A stretch of DNA of 45,198 bases from Pirellulales bacterium (lineage in GTDB: Bacteria > Planctomycetota > Planctomycetia > Pirellulales > DATAWG01), in contig DASZFO010000345.1 of assembly GCA_035939775.1 (NCBI GenBank), positions 1-45,198 of the forward strand. The letters are read 5' to 3'. The translations under genes and the position numbers were made by a program. Numbering within the stretch: position 1 is the first letter of the stretch; every line of letters begins with the position of its first letter. Positions 16,887 to 25,016 of the stretch are shown one piece after another. The notes under the pieces were generated by a model. That model made no database searches, was not told the origin of the DNA, and saw nothing but the letters and a program-made list of their open reading frames with translations.

Positions 16887-17040
16887 CGCTGCCATCGCGC
16901 CGCGTCCTCGTCAACAAGTTTTCCCCAACGCCGAGCGACGCGACGCTCGATCGCGCTCATTTCGAGGCACGGATTCCGCCGCGGTTTTTTCGCCTTTCAG
17001 GAATTTTTTCAGGGTGGGTGCCGCGCGGCCAGCTTCGCGT

Positions 17041-17071
17041 TTGTCGCCGCGGGGAAGAAGGCTGCTACAAT
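17041..17071 (+). promoter_or_regulatory. Possible promoter
   Basis: A TTGTCG box and a TACAAT box lie 19 bases apart, about 70 bases before the gene at 17139. The -10 is good and the spacing is slightly long. This is a motif match only. Confidence 0.3.
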
Positions 17072-17138
17072 CAATCCTCTCGTCGCGCTTCCACGTCTCG
17101 CGCGGCATGCAGATCGATTTTCTCCTTCGCACTTGCCC

Positions 17139-17927
17139 ATGACTACTGCCGTCGCGGACGAAACCTCGGTGACGTATCTCGGCCAATGGAACCGCTTGGT
17201 AAGCACGACCAATTGGGAAAAAGGGCGGATTATCCACGAGTGGCGACAGGCCCTTGTCGCCGCCGCGGCGCCCGACTCCGAGTATTCCGATGAAGCCTGG
17301 AGCCAGTGGGTGGGCAACGTTACCGCCCAGCATGTCGGGCGGCTGCGGCGCGTTTACGAGCGGTTTGACGGCCTTCGCGGGCAAATAACGGCGCTCTATT
17401 GGAGCCATTTTCAAAGCGCCCTGGATTGGAGCGACGCCGAGATGTGGCTCGAAGGGGCAACTCAAAGCGGTTGGTCGGTTGCGGAGATGCGGCGCCAACG
17501 ATGGGAAACGCTGGGGGCGATCGAAGCCGACCTCCCCGCGGCGGTAGAGCAAACGAGCGATCCAATCGACGAGGATTCCGATCCGGCCGACACCCGCGAA
17601 TCGAAAACCGCGTCGACCGAACCGGGTCCCTCAACCGCGACCAGCAGCAGCGCCGTCGAGACCGACGTGGTCCCCTTACCAAGACACGCCGGAGCACCGG
17701 GCGAGGCATCTTATGACTCGGACGACGCGGCGGACTCGTCGGCCGACGAGCCGCATCGCCCTTTCGCTCATCTTGCGGAGATGCCGGACGATTTGGGCGA
17801 AGCCTTCGAGGCCTTCAAACTGGCGATCCTCCGCCACAAATTCGCCGGCTGGCAAGAAATCTCTCGCGACGATGTCTTAGCCGCCATCGACGCCCTGCGC
17901 GATTTCGCACTCGCGCCGACGGAGTAA
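17139..17927 (+). CDS. Hypothetical protein, tryptophan-rich N-terminal half
   Basis: No family was recognised with confidence. The first 120 of 262 residues are rich in Trp and charged residues (GQWNRLVSTTNWEKGRIIHEWRQAL, YWSHFQSALDWSDAEMWLEGATQSGWSVAEMRRQRWETLG) and are probably helical; the layout recalls DUF3102-like DNA-associated proteins. Residues 130-205 are acidic, Ser/Thr/Asp-rich and likely disordered. The last 50 residues form a compact helical end (EAFEAFKLAILRHKFAGWQEISRDDVLAAIDALRDFAL). It has no signal or membrane segment, so it is cytoplasmic. The start is the ATG at 17139, two codons inside a TTG frame. Its stop lies one base from the end of the converging gene. Confidence 0.7.
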   Translation: MTTAVADETSVTYLGQWNRLVSTTNWEKGRIIHEWRQALVAAAAPDSEYSDEAWSQWVGNVTAQHVGRLRRVYERFDGLRGQITALYWSHFQSALDWSDAEMWLEGATQSGWSVAEMRRQRWETLGAIEADLPAAVEQTSDPIDEDSDPADTRESKTASTEPGPSTATSSSAVETDVVPLPRHAGAPGEASYDSDDAADSSADEPHRPFAHLAEMPDDLGEAFEAFKLAILRHKFAGWQEISRDDVLAAIDALRDFALAPTE

Positions 17928-17928
17928 A

Positions 17929-18417
17929 TCAGCCTCGGCTTCCCGCGTAGAGTTCGGCGAATTCAGGGACCCAGAGGTCGACGAGTCCCTCGAACGGCTC
18001 CAATTGGAATTCCGCCAAGAGTTGATAGTGCGAGCGGTGATAAACTTCCTTGTTGTGGATGGTCCCGCGCGCGGCGAGTTCGAGCACGTGGGCCGAATTG
18101 AATGGGGCCACGACCAGTTCCAGACGGCTAAACGACGTGCTCCGCCGTCCACCGCGGGCCAATTGCAATTCATCGACGCTGACGGCGGCCCCCCAGCCGC
18201 GGTCGCTCACGACGGTCTCGAATTGAAAGCCGGGAAAGTATTGCGGGAGCTTCGCCAGGCAACGCTCGATATACTCCGACAGTTGCAGGCGGTATTGAGA
18301 GTGCAGCCGCTTGAGCTGCTCTTCGCTCAGGGCTTGCTCCGCCTCAACGCGCCGCTTGGCCTCGGCCGCGCGCGTGCCTCGCTCGACGGCCCGCTGAAGT
18401 CGTTGTTCGAAGTCCAT
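17929..18417 (-). CDS. Conserved-looking hypothetical cytoplasmic protein
   Basis: The 162-residue protein starts MDFEQRLQRAVERGTRAAEAKRR. Its N-terminal half forms a long charged helix or coiled coil (to about residue 50). A mixed alpha/beta part follows, with FETVVSDRGWGAAVSVDELQL and FSRLELVVAPFNSAHVLELAARGTIHNKEVYHRSHYQLL. No known catalytic motif was found. It lies 58 bases downstream of tex on the same strand and may be co-transcribed with it. A function in nucleic-acid handling would be inferred only from that context. Confidence 0.72.
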   Translation of the reverse strand: MDFEQRLQRAVERGTRAAEAKRRVEAEQALSEEQLKRLHSQYRLQLSEYIERCLAKLPQYFPGFQFETVVSDRGWGAAVSVDELQLARGGRRSTSFSRLELVVAPFNSAHVLELAARGTIHNKEVYHRSHYQLLAEFQLEPFEGLVDLWVPEFAELYAGSRG

Positions 18418-18475
18418 AATTCAATCGCCAAAACGGCACTCACGGAGTGCCCAACTTGCCAGCAATAGCCGCTCG

Positions 18476-21142
18476 TCACTGCTCGCTTGCCGCTAGCTCG
18501 TCGCCGCTCGGCGGGCCGGTCTCTTGGTCGATTTCGGGTTCATCGGGTTTGATCTCGAGGAACTGCTTCAGATCGCCGAAGGTTCGCAGCGGCTCTTTCC
18601 CTTTTTTCATCGCGTCGGTAATGGGAATCAGCGGCGCGGGTTTTGGCTTGGGCCGGTAGTGTGGCTTAGCCTGCGCAGCGCCGTGCTGTGTTCGTGGCCC
18701 GCCGGGACGCTGGAATCGCGGGCGCTGCGGGGGTTGCCGAGGCGCCGCGGATTGGCCGCCAGACGCGATTGCCGCCGGATCGGACGGCGCGTTTTCGGCA
18801 CCGGCGGGGGCTGCGTCGTGAGCGGCCGCAGCGGGCGTCGGGCGCGGCGGACGGCGCGGTCGCCGGGATCGCCCGTCGCCGCGCGGTTCACCCGCTTGCT
18901 CGGTCTGCTGACCTGATTGGCTTGCGGGATGCTTGCCCGCCACTGGGTCGCCGCGCCGGCTGCCGGGAGCGATCATGGTGAGCGAAACGCGCCGCCGGCC
19001 CTTATCGATCTCCAGGACCCAGACCTTGACGATATCGCCTACCGCCACGACCTCGTGCGGATCGCGCACGAAGCGGCTAGCCATTTGGCTGACGTGCACC
19101 AGGCCGCTATCGTGCAGCCCGATATCCACGAAAGCCCCGAAATCGACGACGTTCAGCACGGCGCCGAAGAGTTCCATGCCGGTGGTCAGATCTTCGAGCT
19201 TGAGAATGCCGCGCTTGAAAATCGGCGCGGGCAAGTCCTCTCGCGGATCGCGGCCGGGGCGCGTCAATTGGGCAACGATGTCTTTGAGCAACAGCGGGCC
19301 GACGCTCAACTCCGCCGCCAGAGAGTCGAGATTGAGGGCGGCGGCCTTCTGGGCCAATTCGGCGATCGCCTCTCTCTTGGTCAATTCGGCGGGTGAACAG
19401 CCCAATTTTTCGAGCACGCGGCGGGCAGCCTCGTAACTTTCCGGATGGATCCAGGTGCCATCGAGCGGATCTTCGCTATCGCCGATTCTCAAAAACCCTG
19501 CCGCCTGCACGAATGTCGCCTCGCCGAAGCCGGCAATCTCCTTGAGCTGCTCGCGGCGCTTGAAGGGCCCGTTGGCCGTGCGATGATCGTAAACGCGGCG
19601 AGCCGTCAATTGATTCAGCCCCGAGACGTATCTCAACAGGGCGGGACTGGCCGTATTCAAATCGACGCCAACGTAGTTGACGCACGATTCGACCACCGCA
19701 TCGAGCGAGGTCCGCAAGTGCTTCGCCTTCACATCGTGCTGATACAGGCCAACACCGATGTTCGCCGGGTCGATCTTGACCAACTCGCTCAGCGGGTCCT
19801 GCATGCGGCGGCCGATCGAGATCGCGCCGCGGAGCGTCGCGTCGTAATTGGGAAACTCTTCGCGGCCGATGGGGCTGGTCGAATAGACGCTCGCCCCCGC
19901 CTCGTTGACGATCACATACGCCACGCCGCTGTCTTTCAATTCATCGGCCACCAGCTCGGCGATCACCTGCTCGGTCTCGCGGCAGGCCGTGCCATTGCCC
20001 AGCGCCGCGGCGGAGACGTTGTGCGTCTTGATCAGCTCGACCAACTTTGCGCGGGCCTCGGCTTTCTTCTCCGCCTTGCCGATCAGATGGACGACGCTGT
20101 GGTCCACCAGATTGCCGAATTCGTCTAGCACGGCCAGCTTGCAGCCGCTTTTGAAGCCCGGATCAACCGCCAGCACGCGCCGCCCGCGAACCGGCGGCTG
20201 AAGCAGCAGGTTGCGCAGGTTCTTGGCGAACACGCCGACCGCGTGCGTCTCCGCGCTCTCGGTCATCTCGCGGCGAATCTCGCGCTCGAGACTTGGCAGC
20301 ACTAGCCGCGCGAGCGCGTCGCGGGCGCAACCTCGCAAAAAATCAGCATGGGGATGCTCGGCTGGCACGAGCAGCTCGTCGGCCGTGCGCTGGAGTTCCT
20401 CCGCGTCGGCGTCGATTCGCACGCGGAGCATCTTCGCCTTCTCGCCGCGATTGATGGCCAAAATGCGGTGAGGGGGAATCTTCGAGAGCTGCTCTTGATA
20501 TTCGAAATAGTCGCGGAATTCCTTCCCCTGCTTGTCGGCAATTTCGGTCTTGGCGCTGAGGAGCTTTCCGCTGCGCTTGAGAATCCGCCGCAGCCGCTCG
20601 CGGAGTTCGGCCCGTTCGCTGAAATCCTCGGCCAAAATATGCCCGACGCCGAGCAGCGCGTCGGCGGCCGTGGCGACTTGATGATCCGGGTCGATGAAAT
20701 CTTTGGCCCGATGGTCTAGATCGGCCGCGGCGAGAGAACCGCTCAGGATTTCGTGGGCGAGCGGCTCGAGCTTTCGCTCGCGCGCCACAGTGGCCAGCGA
20801 TTGCTTCTTGGGCTTGAAAGGAAGATAGAGGTCCTCGAGCCGCTTCGTGCTGTTGGCCGCTGCAATTGCCGCGGCCAATTCAGGAGTCAGCTTGCCTTGC
20901 CCTTCGATCGAGCGGAGGATCGTCTGCTTGCGCTCGGCCAACAGCCGCAAGCGGCCGACGCGGGCCTCGATCTGGCGAATCTGCTCTTCGTCCAGCCCGC
21001 CGGTTTGGTCCTTGCGGTAACGCGTGATGAACGGAACGGTGTTCCCGGCGTCGAGCAAGCGCACCACGTGCTCGACACGTTCCAAGGGGAGAGTGAGGGC
21101 GTGGGCGACGGAAGCCAGATCGATGGTAGTCGTATAGCCCAT
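18476..21142 (-). CDS. tex: Tex-family transcription accessory protein, S1 RNA-binding
   Basis: The 888-residue product has the Tex order. An N-terminal helical domain carries VPFITRYRKDQTGGLDEEQIRQIE. A YqgF/RNase H-like domain follows (VLAVDPGFKSGCKLAVLDEFG), then helix-hairpin-helix segments (GVDLNTASPALLRYVSGLNQLTARR), and an S1 domain (GMELFGAVLNVVDFGAFVDIGLHDSGLVHVSQMASRFV). After S1 there is an extra tail of about 170 residues, Pro/Arg/Ala-rich and probably disordered. It closes with a short ordered motif (TFGDLKQFLEIKPDEPE). Tex binds RNA and affects transcription and termination. The frame extends to 21352, but the ATG at 21142 gives the family N-terminus (MGYTTTIDLASVAHAL). Confidence 0.93.
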   Translation of the reverse strand: MGYTTTIDLASVAHALTLPLERVEHVVRLLDAGNTVPFITRYRKDQTGGLDEEQIRQIEARVGRLRLLAERKQTILRSIEGQGKLTPELAAAIAAANSTKRLEDLYLPFKPKKQSLATVARERKLEPLAHEILSGSLAAADLDHRAKDFIDPDHQVATAADALLGVGHILAEDFSERAELRERLRRILKRSGKLLSAKTEIADKQGKEFRDYFEYQEQLSKIPPHRILAINRGEKAKMLRVRIDADAEELQRTADELLVPAEHPHADFLRGCARDALARLVLPSLEREIRREMTESAETHAVGVFAKNLRNLLLQPPVRGRRVLAVDPGFKSGCKLAVLDEFGNLVDHSVVHLIGKAEKKAEARAKLVELIKTHNVSAAALGNGTACRETEQVIAELVADELKDSGVAYVIVNEAGASVYSTSPIGREEFPNYDATLRGAISIGRRMQDPLSELVKIDPANIGVGLYQHDVKAKHLRTSLDAVVESCVNYVGVDLNTASPALLRYVSGLNQLTARRVYDHRTANGPFKRREQLKEIAGFGEATFVQAAGFLRIGDSEDPLDGTWIHPESYEAARRVLEKLGCSPAELTKREAIAELAQKAAALNLDSLAAELSVGPLLLKDIVAQLTRPGRDPREDLPAPIFKRGILKLEDLTTGMELFGAVLNVVDFGAFVDIGLHDSGLVHVSQMASRFVRDPHEVVAVGDIVKVWVLEIDKGRRRVSLTMIAPGSRRGDPVAGKHPASQSGQQTEQAGEPRGDGRSRRPRRPPRPTPAAAAHDAAPAGAENAPSDPAAIASGGQSAAPRQPPQRPRFQRPGGPRTQHGAAQAKPHYRPKPKPAPLIPITDAMKKGKEPLRTFGDLKQFLEIKPDEPEIDQETGPPSGDELAASEQ

Positions 21143-21607
21143 GCCCAAGTGTTGAACCGCGTTTGCCCCGTCTTCAGCGTGGGGCCATGCCGTGCATACC
21201 AAAGGCTGCGTTGCGCGCCGCGACTGGCACGCCAAGCGTGCCCCACGGGTCCGCTGCCTGCACCTCGGTCTGCCAATACCCAAAAGCCGCCAGGGGACGT
21301 GAACTGCCGGAATCGGCTTCCGTGCATGGGAAGCGCGCTTGCCCCTCGACACTAAACCAAGAATCTAAGCTGGTTTAGAAGCTGCTGTCAAGAATCAACC
21401 GAGCGATGCTAGCAATTTCTCGCTTCGAAAAATCCGCAACCTTGACGGAATACGACCAAACTTGCGCGACCGCTCCAGCCGATATTAGGCGCACGTGAAA
21501 GAAGGGCGGGGCAACGGGCGCGCGAAAGGATTCCGCGCCACAACGGGTCGCGCCTGGGTGTGCCCCCGATGAAGCCAATGCATCTCTGACGTAAGGAAGC
21601 GTCTGCC
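21143..21607. other. Intergenic region upstream of tex with a GGCACGC hairpin
   Basis: This is a 465-base divergent spacer with no credible ORF. A perfect 7-bp hairpin, GGCACGC-caa-GCGTGCC, lies at 21226-21242. It belongs to a small-repeat family also seen at 22002-22019, 33237-33306 and 35651-35663. The promoter for tex should be here, but no clear hexamers were found. Confidence 0.5.
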
Positions 21608-21853
21608 ATGGCACAACGCCGTCTGCGTGTTTACTACGGCCCTCAAACGGAACCGACCGCCTCGGTCACGGAAACCAGCGTCGCGCGCGAAACAGTGACA
21701 GTGCCGCTAGGCGACGTGTTGCGCCTTTTGGCCGACGCCGTCGAGAGCAATCGCACCTGGCTCCGCGACTTCGAGGACGATGAGATCACGATTTCTAGCG
21801 ACCTCTACGAAGTCGTGCTCGCCTACCAGCACTTCCGCCGGCCATCGGCTTGA
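21608..21853 (+). CDS. Small hypothetical protein
   Basis: An AAGGAAG sequence lies about 7 bases before the ATG. The 81-residue product starts with a basic strand (QRRLRVYYGP), has a Thr/Ser/Val linker, and ends with a helical acidic half (VPLGDVLRLLADAVESNRTWLRDFEDDEITISSDLYEVVLAYQHF). There is no signal peptide. The family is not recognised. The good ribosome binding site and protein-like composition support it as a real gene. Confidence 0.68.
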   Translation: MAQRRLRVYYGPQTEPTASVTETSVARETVTVPLGDVLRLLADAVESNRTWLRDFEDDEITISSDLYEVVLAYQHFRRPSA

Positions 21854-22058
21854 CTTCACGCCGACGCATAAAAGTCGCACACCGCAGTGCAGTTTCGTAT
21901 CTGCGGTTTCCAGCCGCAGGTTTCGGGAGCAAGATGCTCGCGCTACCACACGCCCAACGCGACGACCGACTCCGTAGTGCACGGTGTGCATGCCGATCGG
22001 TGGCACGCAGAGCGTGACCTCCGGCCAATTCCGCTACGCGCGATGCGCCCGAGTGGGC

Positions 22059-22064
22059 TATAAT
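22059..22064 (+). promoter_or_regulatory. TATAAT -10 box upstream of the LOG-family gene
   Basis: A perfect TATAAT lies 70 bases before the GTG start of the next gene. No good -35 is found 16-18 bases upstream, so this is only a partial promoter match. Confidence 0.35.
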
Positions 22065-22133
22065 TAGGCTGAGTTTGCCGATTGGGCAGGCTCATGCGGC
22101 AATTAAGCCGCGGCGTCTTGAAAGGTCCTGCGC

Positions 22134-23189
22134 GTGAACGATAATCCATCGTCGTCGTTTTCACTATCCGATCCAACCCCCGATGCCGGATCGAACGGAC
22201 TCCCCGCCCCGCTGCCGCGTCAGCGGATCGTCGATCTGATCGGCCAAATCAAAGAGTCGGCCGACAAGCTCGCGACCGACCAGACGACTCAAGGCGATTT
22301 GAAAATTTTGAGCCGCACGCTCCGCGAGCTGCGCTACGCCTTCAAGGTCTTCACCCCCTATCGCTCGCGGCGAAAAGTCACGATCTTCGGCTCCGCCCGG
22401 ACGCGGCCGCACGACCCCAGCTATCAACAGGCAGTCGAGTTCGGTCGCAGCATGGCCCAGAATGGCTGGCTCGTCGTCACTGGGGCGGCCAGCGGGATTA
22501 TGGAAGCCGGGCACGTTGGCGCGGGGCGCGAAAACTCGATGGGCCTGAACATCATGCTCCCCTTCGAGCAGCAGTCGAACGCGATCATCGCGGGCGACCC
22601 GAAGCTCGTGCACATGAAGTACTTCTTCACGCGCAAGCTGATGTTCGTCAAGGAGTGCGACGCAGTGTGCCTCTTGCCCGGCGGCTTCGGCACGCTCGAT
22701 GAAGGCCTCGAAGTGTTGACGCTTCTGCAGACCGGCAAGCGGGAGTTGGTTCCCGTGGTGATGCTCGACGCGCCCGGCGGAGATTTCTGGCAGGAGTTCC
22801 AGCGATTTGTCGAGAAGCAGCTCCTGGCCCGCGAATTAATCTCGCCCGAAGACTTGCATCTCTACAAGCTCACGGATCGGCTGGACGTGGCGGTCGGTGA
22901 AATCCTTCAATTCTTCCGCGTCTATCACAGCATGCGGTACGTGAAGAACCGCCTCGTCTTCCGGCTCACCCAGCATCCCAGCGCCGAACTGGTCGAGTCG
23001 CTCAACCAACATTTCTCCGACATTCTGACCGACGGCCAATTCGAAGTGACGACCGCGCTGCGGGAAGAGCACGACGAACCGTCGGTCATCGCCCTGCCGC
23101 GGCTGGCCTTCCACTTCAACCGCCGCAACCTCGGCCGCCTCCGCCAGTTGATCGACTGCATCAACCGCGGGCGAGTGGAAACGCCGTAG
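22134..23189 (+). CDS. LOG-family Rossmann-fold protein (nucleotide 5'-monophosphate nucleosidase type)
   Basis: The 351 residues include the LOG signature PGGFGTLDE (182-190). Preceding it are TIFGSARTRPHDPSYQQAVEFGRSMAQNGWLVVTGAASGIMEAGHVGA and LNIMLPFEQ. Family members cleave the N-glycosidic bond of nucleotides (LOG cytokinin-activating enzymes, PpnN). The N-terminal 75 residues form a helical extension before the Rossmann core. The C-terminal 100 residues are also extra compared with the shortest LOG proteins. The start is GTG, with AAAGG about 9 bases before it. The protein is cytoplasmic. Substrate preference cannot be read from the sequence. Confidence 0.85.
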   Translation: MNDNPSSSFSLSDPTPDAGSNGLPAPLPRQRIVDLIGQIKESADKLATDQTTQGDLKILSRTLRELRYAFKVFTPYRSRRKVTIFGSARTRPHDPSYQQAVEFGRSMAQNGWLVVTGAASGIMEAGHVGAGRENSMGLNIMLPFEQQSNAIIAGDPKLVHMKYFFTRKLMFVKECDAVCLLPGGFGTLDEGLEVLTLLQTGKRELVPVVMLDAPGGDFWQEFQRFVEKQLLARELISPEDLHLYKLTDRLDVAVGEILQFFRVYHSMRYVKNRLVFRLTQHPSAELVESLNQHFSDILTDGQFEVTTALREEHDEPSVIALPRLAFHFNRRNLGRLRQLIDCINRGRVETP

Positions 23190-23198
23190 AGTCAACAA

Positions 23199-23227
23199 TT
23201 GACGGCCGCCGCGTGTTAAGATAGATG
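23199..23227 (+). promoter_or_regulatory. Possible remnant promoter of the restriction gene
   Basis: TTGACG and TAGATG are separated by 17 bases, about 45 bases before the chimeric restriction ORF. The -35 matches five of six positions and the -10 only three. Confidence 0.25.
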
Positions 23228-23270
23228 ATTCCGACTGCAGTTCGATCGGCCTCATTCGACCGCGGCCAGA

Positions 23271-24116
23271 ATGCCTCAACTCGACCCTGAAGCTGAAGCC
23301 CGCCAGCGGATCGACCGGCAGCTTGAACAATGCGGCTGGAGCGTGCAGGGTCGCCGCGAAATGAACATCTCGGCGGCGCCGGGCGTCGCGATCCGAGAGT
23401 TCTCGCTGACCACCGGCGAAGCGGATTACATGCTGTACGCCGACGGTCGAGCAATCGGCGTGGTCGAGGCCAAGCCCATCGGCCACACGCTCACCGGCGT
23501 CGAAACGCAGTCGGGCAAGTATCTCGACGGTCTGCCCGCCGGTCTGCCGAATTACCGCCTGCCGCTCCCCTTCGCCTACGAATCCACCGGCGAGGTCACG
23601 CAATTCACGAATGCCTTGGAGCCGAATGCCCGCAGCCGCGGCGTGTTCACATTCCATCGCCCCGAGGAACTGGTCCGGCTCGTCAAGCTCGATAAGCAGG
23701 TGCGGACTCGGCTTCGCGAAATGCCGCCGCTCGCGGCTGGTCATCTCTGGCGCGTGCAAATCGAGAGCATCCAGAACCTCGAAACGTCGCTGGCCGCCAA
23801 CCGTCCCCGCGCCCTCATCCAAATGGCGACCGGCAGCGGCAAGACGTTCACGGCCGTCAACCGGCCGGGCAAGCGACACCTGCGCAAGCCGAAGTGGAAT
23901 GCCGAGAAGAACCCCGAAGGCCGCTGGCGGTCGTTCGACTACGACGAATTGATGAAGCGCGACAAGGTGAACCTCGACATCTTCTGGCTCAAAGACACGA
24001 GCCTCGAAGACTCCGACGATCTCCCCGCCCCCGACGTACTAGCCCAAGAAATCGCCGACGATCTCCAGACGGCCCTGGAGCAATTCACCGCGATCGCGGA
24101 GAAAGTGAAGGGATAG
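23271..24116 (+). pseudogene. hsdR::hsdM deletion chimera (remnant of a type I restriction-modification locus)
   Basis: The frame encodes 281 residues made of two unrelated ends. Residues 1-197 are the start of a type I restriction subunit R. They hold the PD-(D/E)xK-type nuclease region (GEADYMLYADGRAIGVVEAKP) and then the Walker A motif QMATGSGKTFTAVN. The helicase ought to continue there but stops. From about residue 198 the sequence is basic and then reads NPEGRWRSFDYDELMKRDKVNLDIFWLKDTSLEDSDDLPAPDVLAQEI. That is the C-terminal end typical of type I N6-adenine methylase (HsdM) proteins. An in-frame deletion near 23861 must have removed most of hsdR, probably hsdS, and most of hsdM. The helicase motor and methylase catalytic site are missing, so it cannot be a working restriction system. 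Confidence 0.8.
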
Positions 24117-24148
24117 CCCCGCTTGCGATCGGCGCGTATTGTAAGATC

Positions 24149-24241
24149 GCCTAAAAAATCCGGCTGGGAGAAGGGGACAGTCCCCGTTTTGCTCCGCGGA
24201 CTCCGAAAAAGGGGGACAGTCCCCGTCGGATCTGTTAGGCG
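24149..24241. repeat. GGGGACAGTCCCC palindromic element, copy 1
   Basis: The core (24171-24225) has two GGGGACAGTCCCC palindromes flanking TTTTGCTCCGCGGACT. Outer arms CGCCTAAAAAATCCGGC (24149-24165) and GTCGGATCTGTTAGGCG (24225-24241) are imperfect reverse complements. The core matches that at 41173-41227 at 53 of 55 bases. It lies between the convergent chimera and spoVG. Confidence 0.8.
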
Positions 24242-24248
24242 CTGCGAA

Positions 24249-24965
24249 TCAAAAGATCCCCGCCCCAAACCCCTCGGTCTTCGGCGGGATATCGCTGGCC
24301 GCGCCATCGCGGCTCGCGGCCGCTGGCGCGGATGGAATCGATGGCGCCGGTTGCTGGGCGGCGACCTTGTGCGGCGGGCGGGGTTGTTGTTCGGCCGGCT
24401 GGATTTGGCTCGCCGGCTCGCTGCCGGGGCGCACGTAGACGTGCTGATGACCGTCGCGTTCCGGTGGGCGATGGCTTGGAGAATCGCGGCGCTGCGGCTT
24501 TGCGGCGCGCTGGGTTTGGGGGGTGCGGTGCGGTTGGGCGAAAGCTTCTTCGTGGTCGAAGTCGTCATACCGCGACATGTAGCCCGGCAACTTGGCCCGC
24601 TCCAACTCGTCGTGAAACTCGCGGATCACGCGGTCTTGGATCATTTCGCGGCAGGCCGAGTTGATTGGATGCGCGATGTCGGCATAAAGCTTGGTCCGGC
24701 CCTCCTCATCCTTGACGGCCCGATCTTCCTTGAGGCGGGCGCCGCATTGGTTGCAATGAGGGGCTTTGAGGTGGTTTTTGCAGCCGCACTGCGGGCAGTG
24801 CGCCGTCAGCTTGCGGCTCGGCATGGCCACGAACGGACCGTTCGCCCCTTCGATGATCTTCAGATCCCGGATGACAAAGCAATCGTCGAACGTGATCGAG
24901 CAAAACGCTTGCAGCCGCTCGCCCGTCTCTTCCATCAACTTGATCCGCACTTCGGTGATTTCCAC
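24249..24965 (-). CDS. spoVG: SpoVG family protein with zinc ribbon and long disordered tail
   Basis: Residues 1-55 are a close SpoVG match ([54 protein letters not shown]). SpoVG proteins bind nucleic acid and regulate sporulation, division or virulence genes in Firmicutes. Here a zinc ribbon follows, CPQC (57-60) and CNQC (71-74). The second half of the SpoVG domain comes next ([17 protein letters not shown]), then about 100 Pro/Gln/Arg-rich residues. GTG at 24965 is preferred: it sits 7 bases after GGAG and gives the canonical [10 protein letters not shown] start. The ATG at 24971 is only one or two bases from that site. It lies 51 bases after ispE and is probably co-transcribed. Confidence 0.9.
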   Translation of the reverse strand: MEITEVRIKLMEETGERLQAFCSITFDDCFVIRDLKIIEGANGPFVAMPSRKLTAHCPQCGCKNHLKAPHCNQCGARLKEDRAVKDEEGRTKLYADIAHPINSACREMIQDRVIREFHDELERAKLPGYMSRYDDFDHEEAFAQPHRTPQTQRAAKPQRRDSPSHRPPERDGHQHVYVRPGSEPASQIQPAEQQPRPPHKVAAQQPAPSIPSAPAAASRDGAASDIPPKTEGFGAGIF

Positions 24966-25016
24966 GGCCATTCTCCTCGTGAAAGTGGCAACGTTTGGCC
25001 TCCCGAATCGCACTCC

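Noticed and set aside
23271-24116. Reading the restriction chimera as a working defence gene
   Set aside because: It lacks the helicase motor, the specificity subunit and the methylase catalytic motif, so no known type I mechanism could operate.
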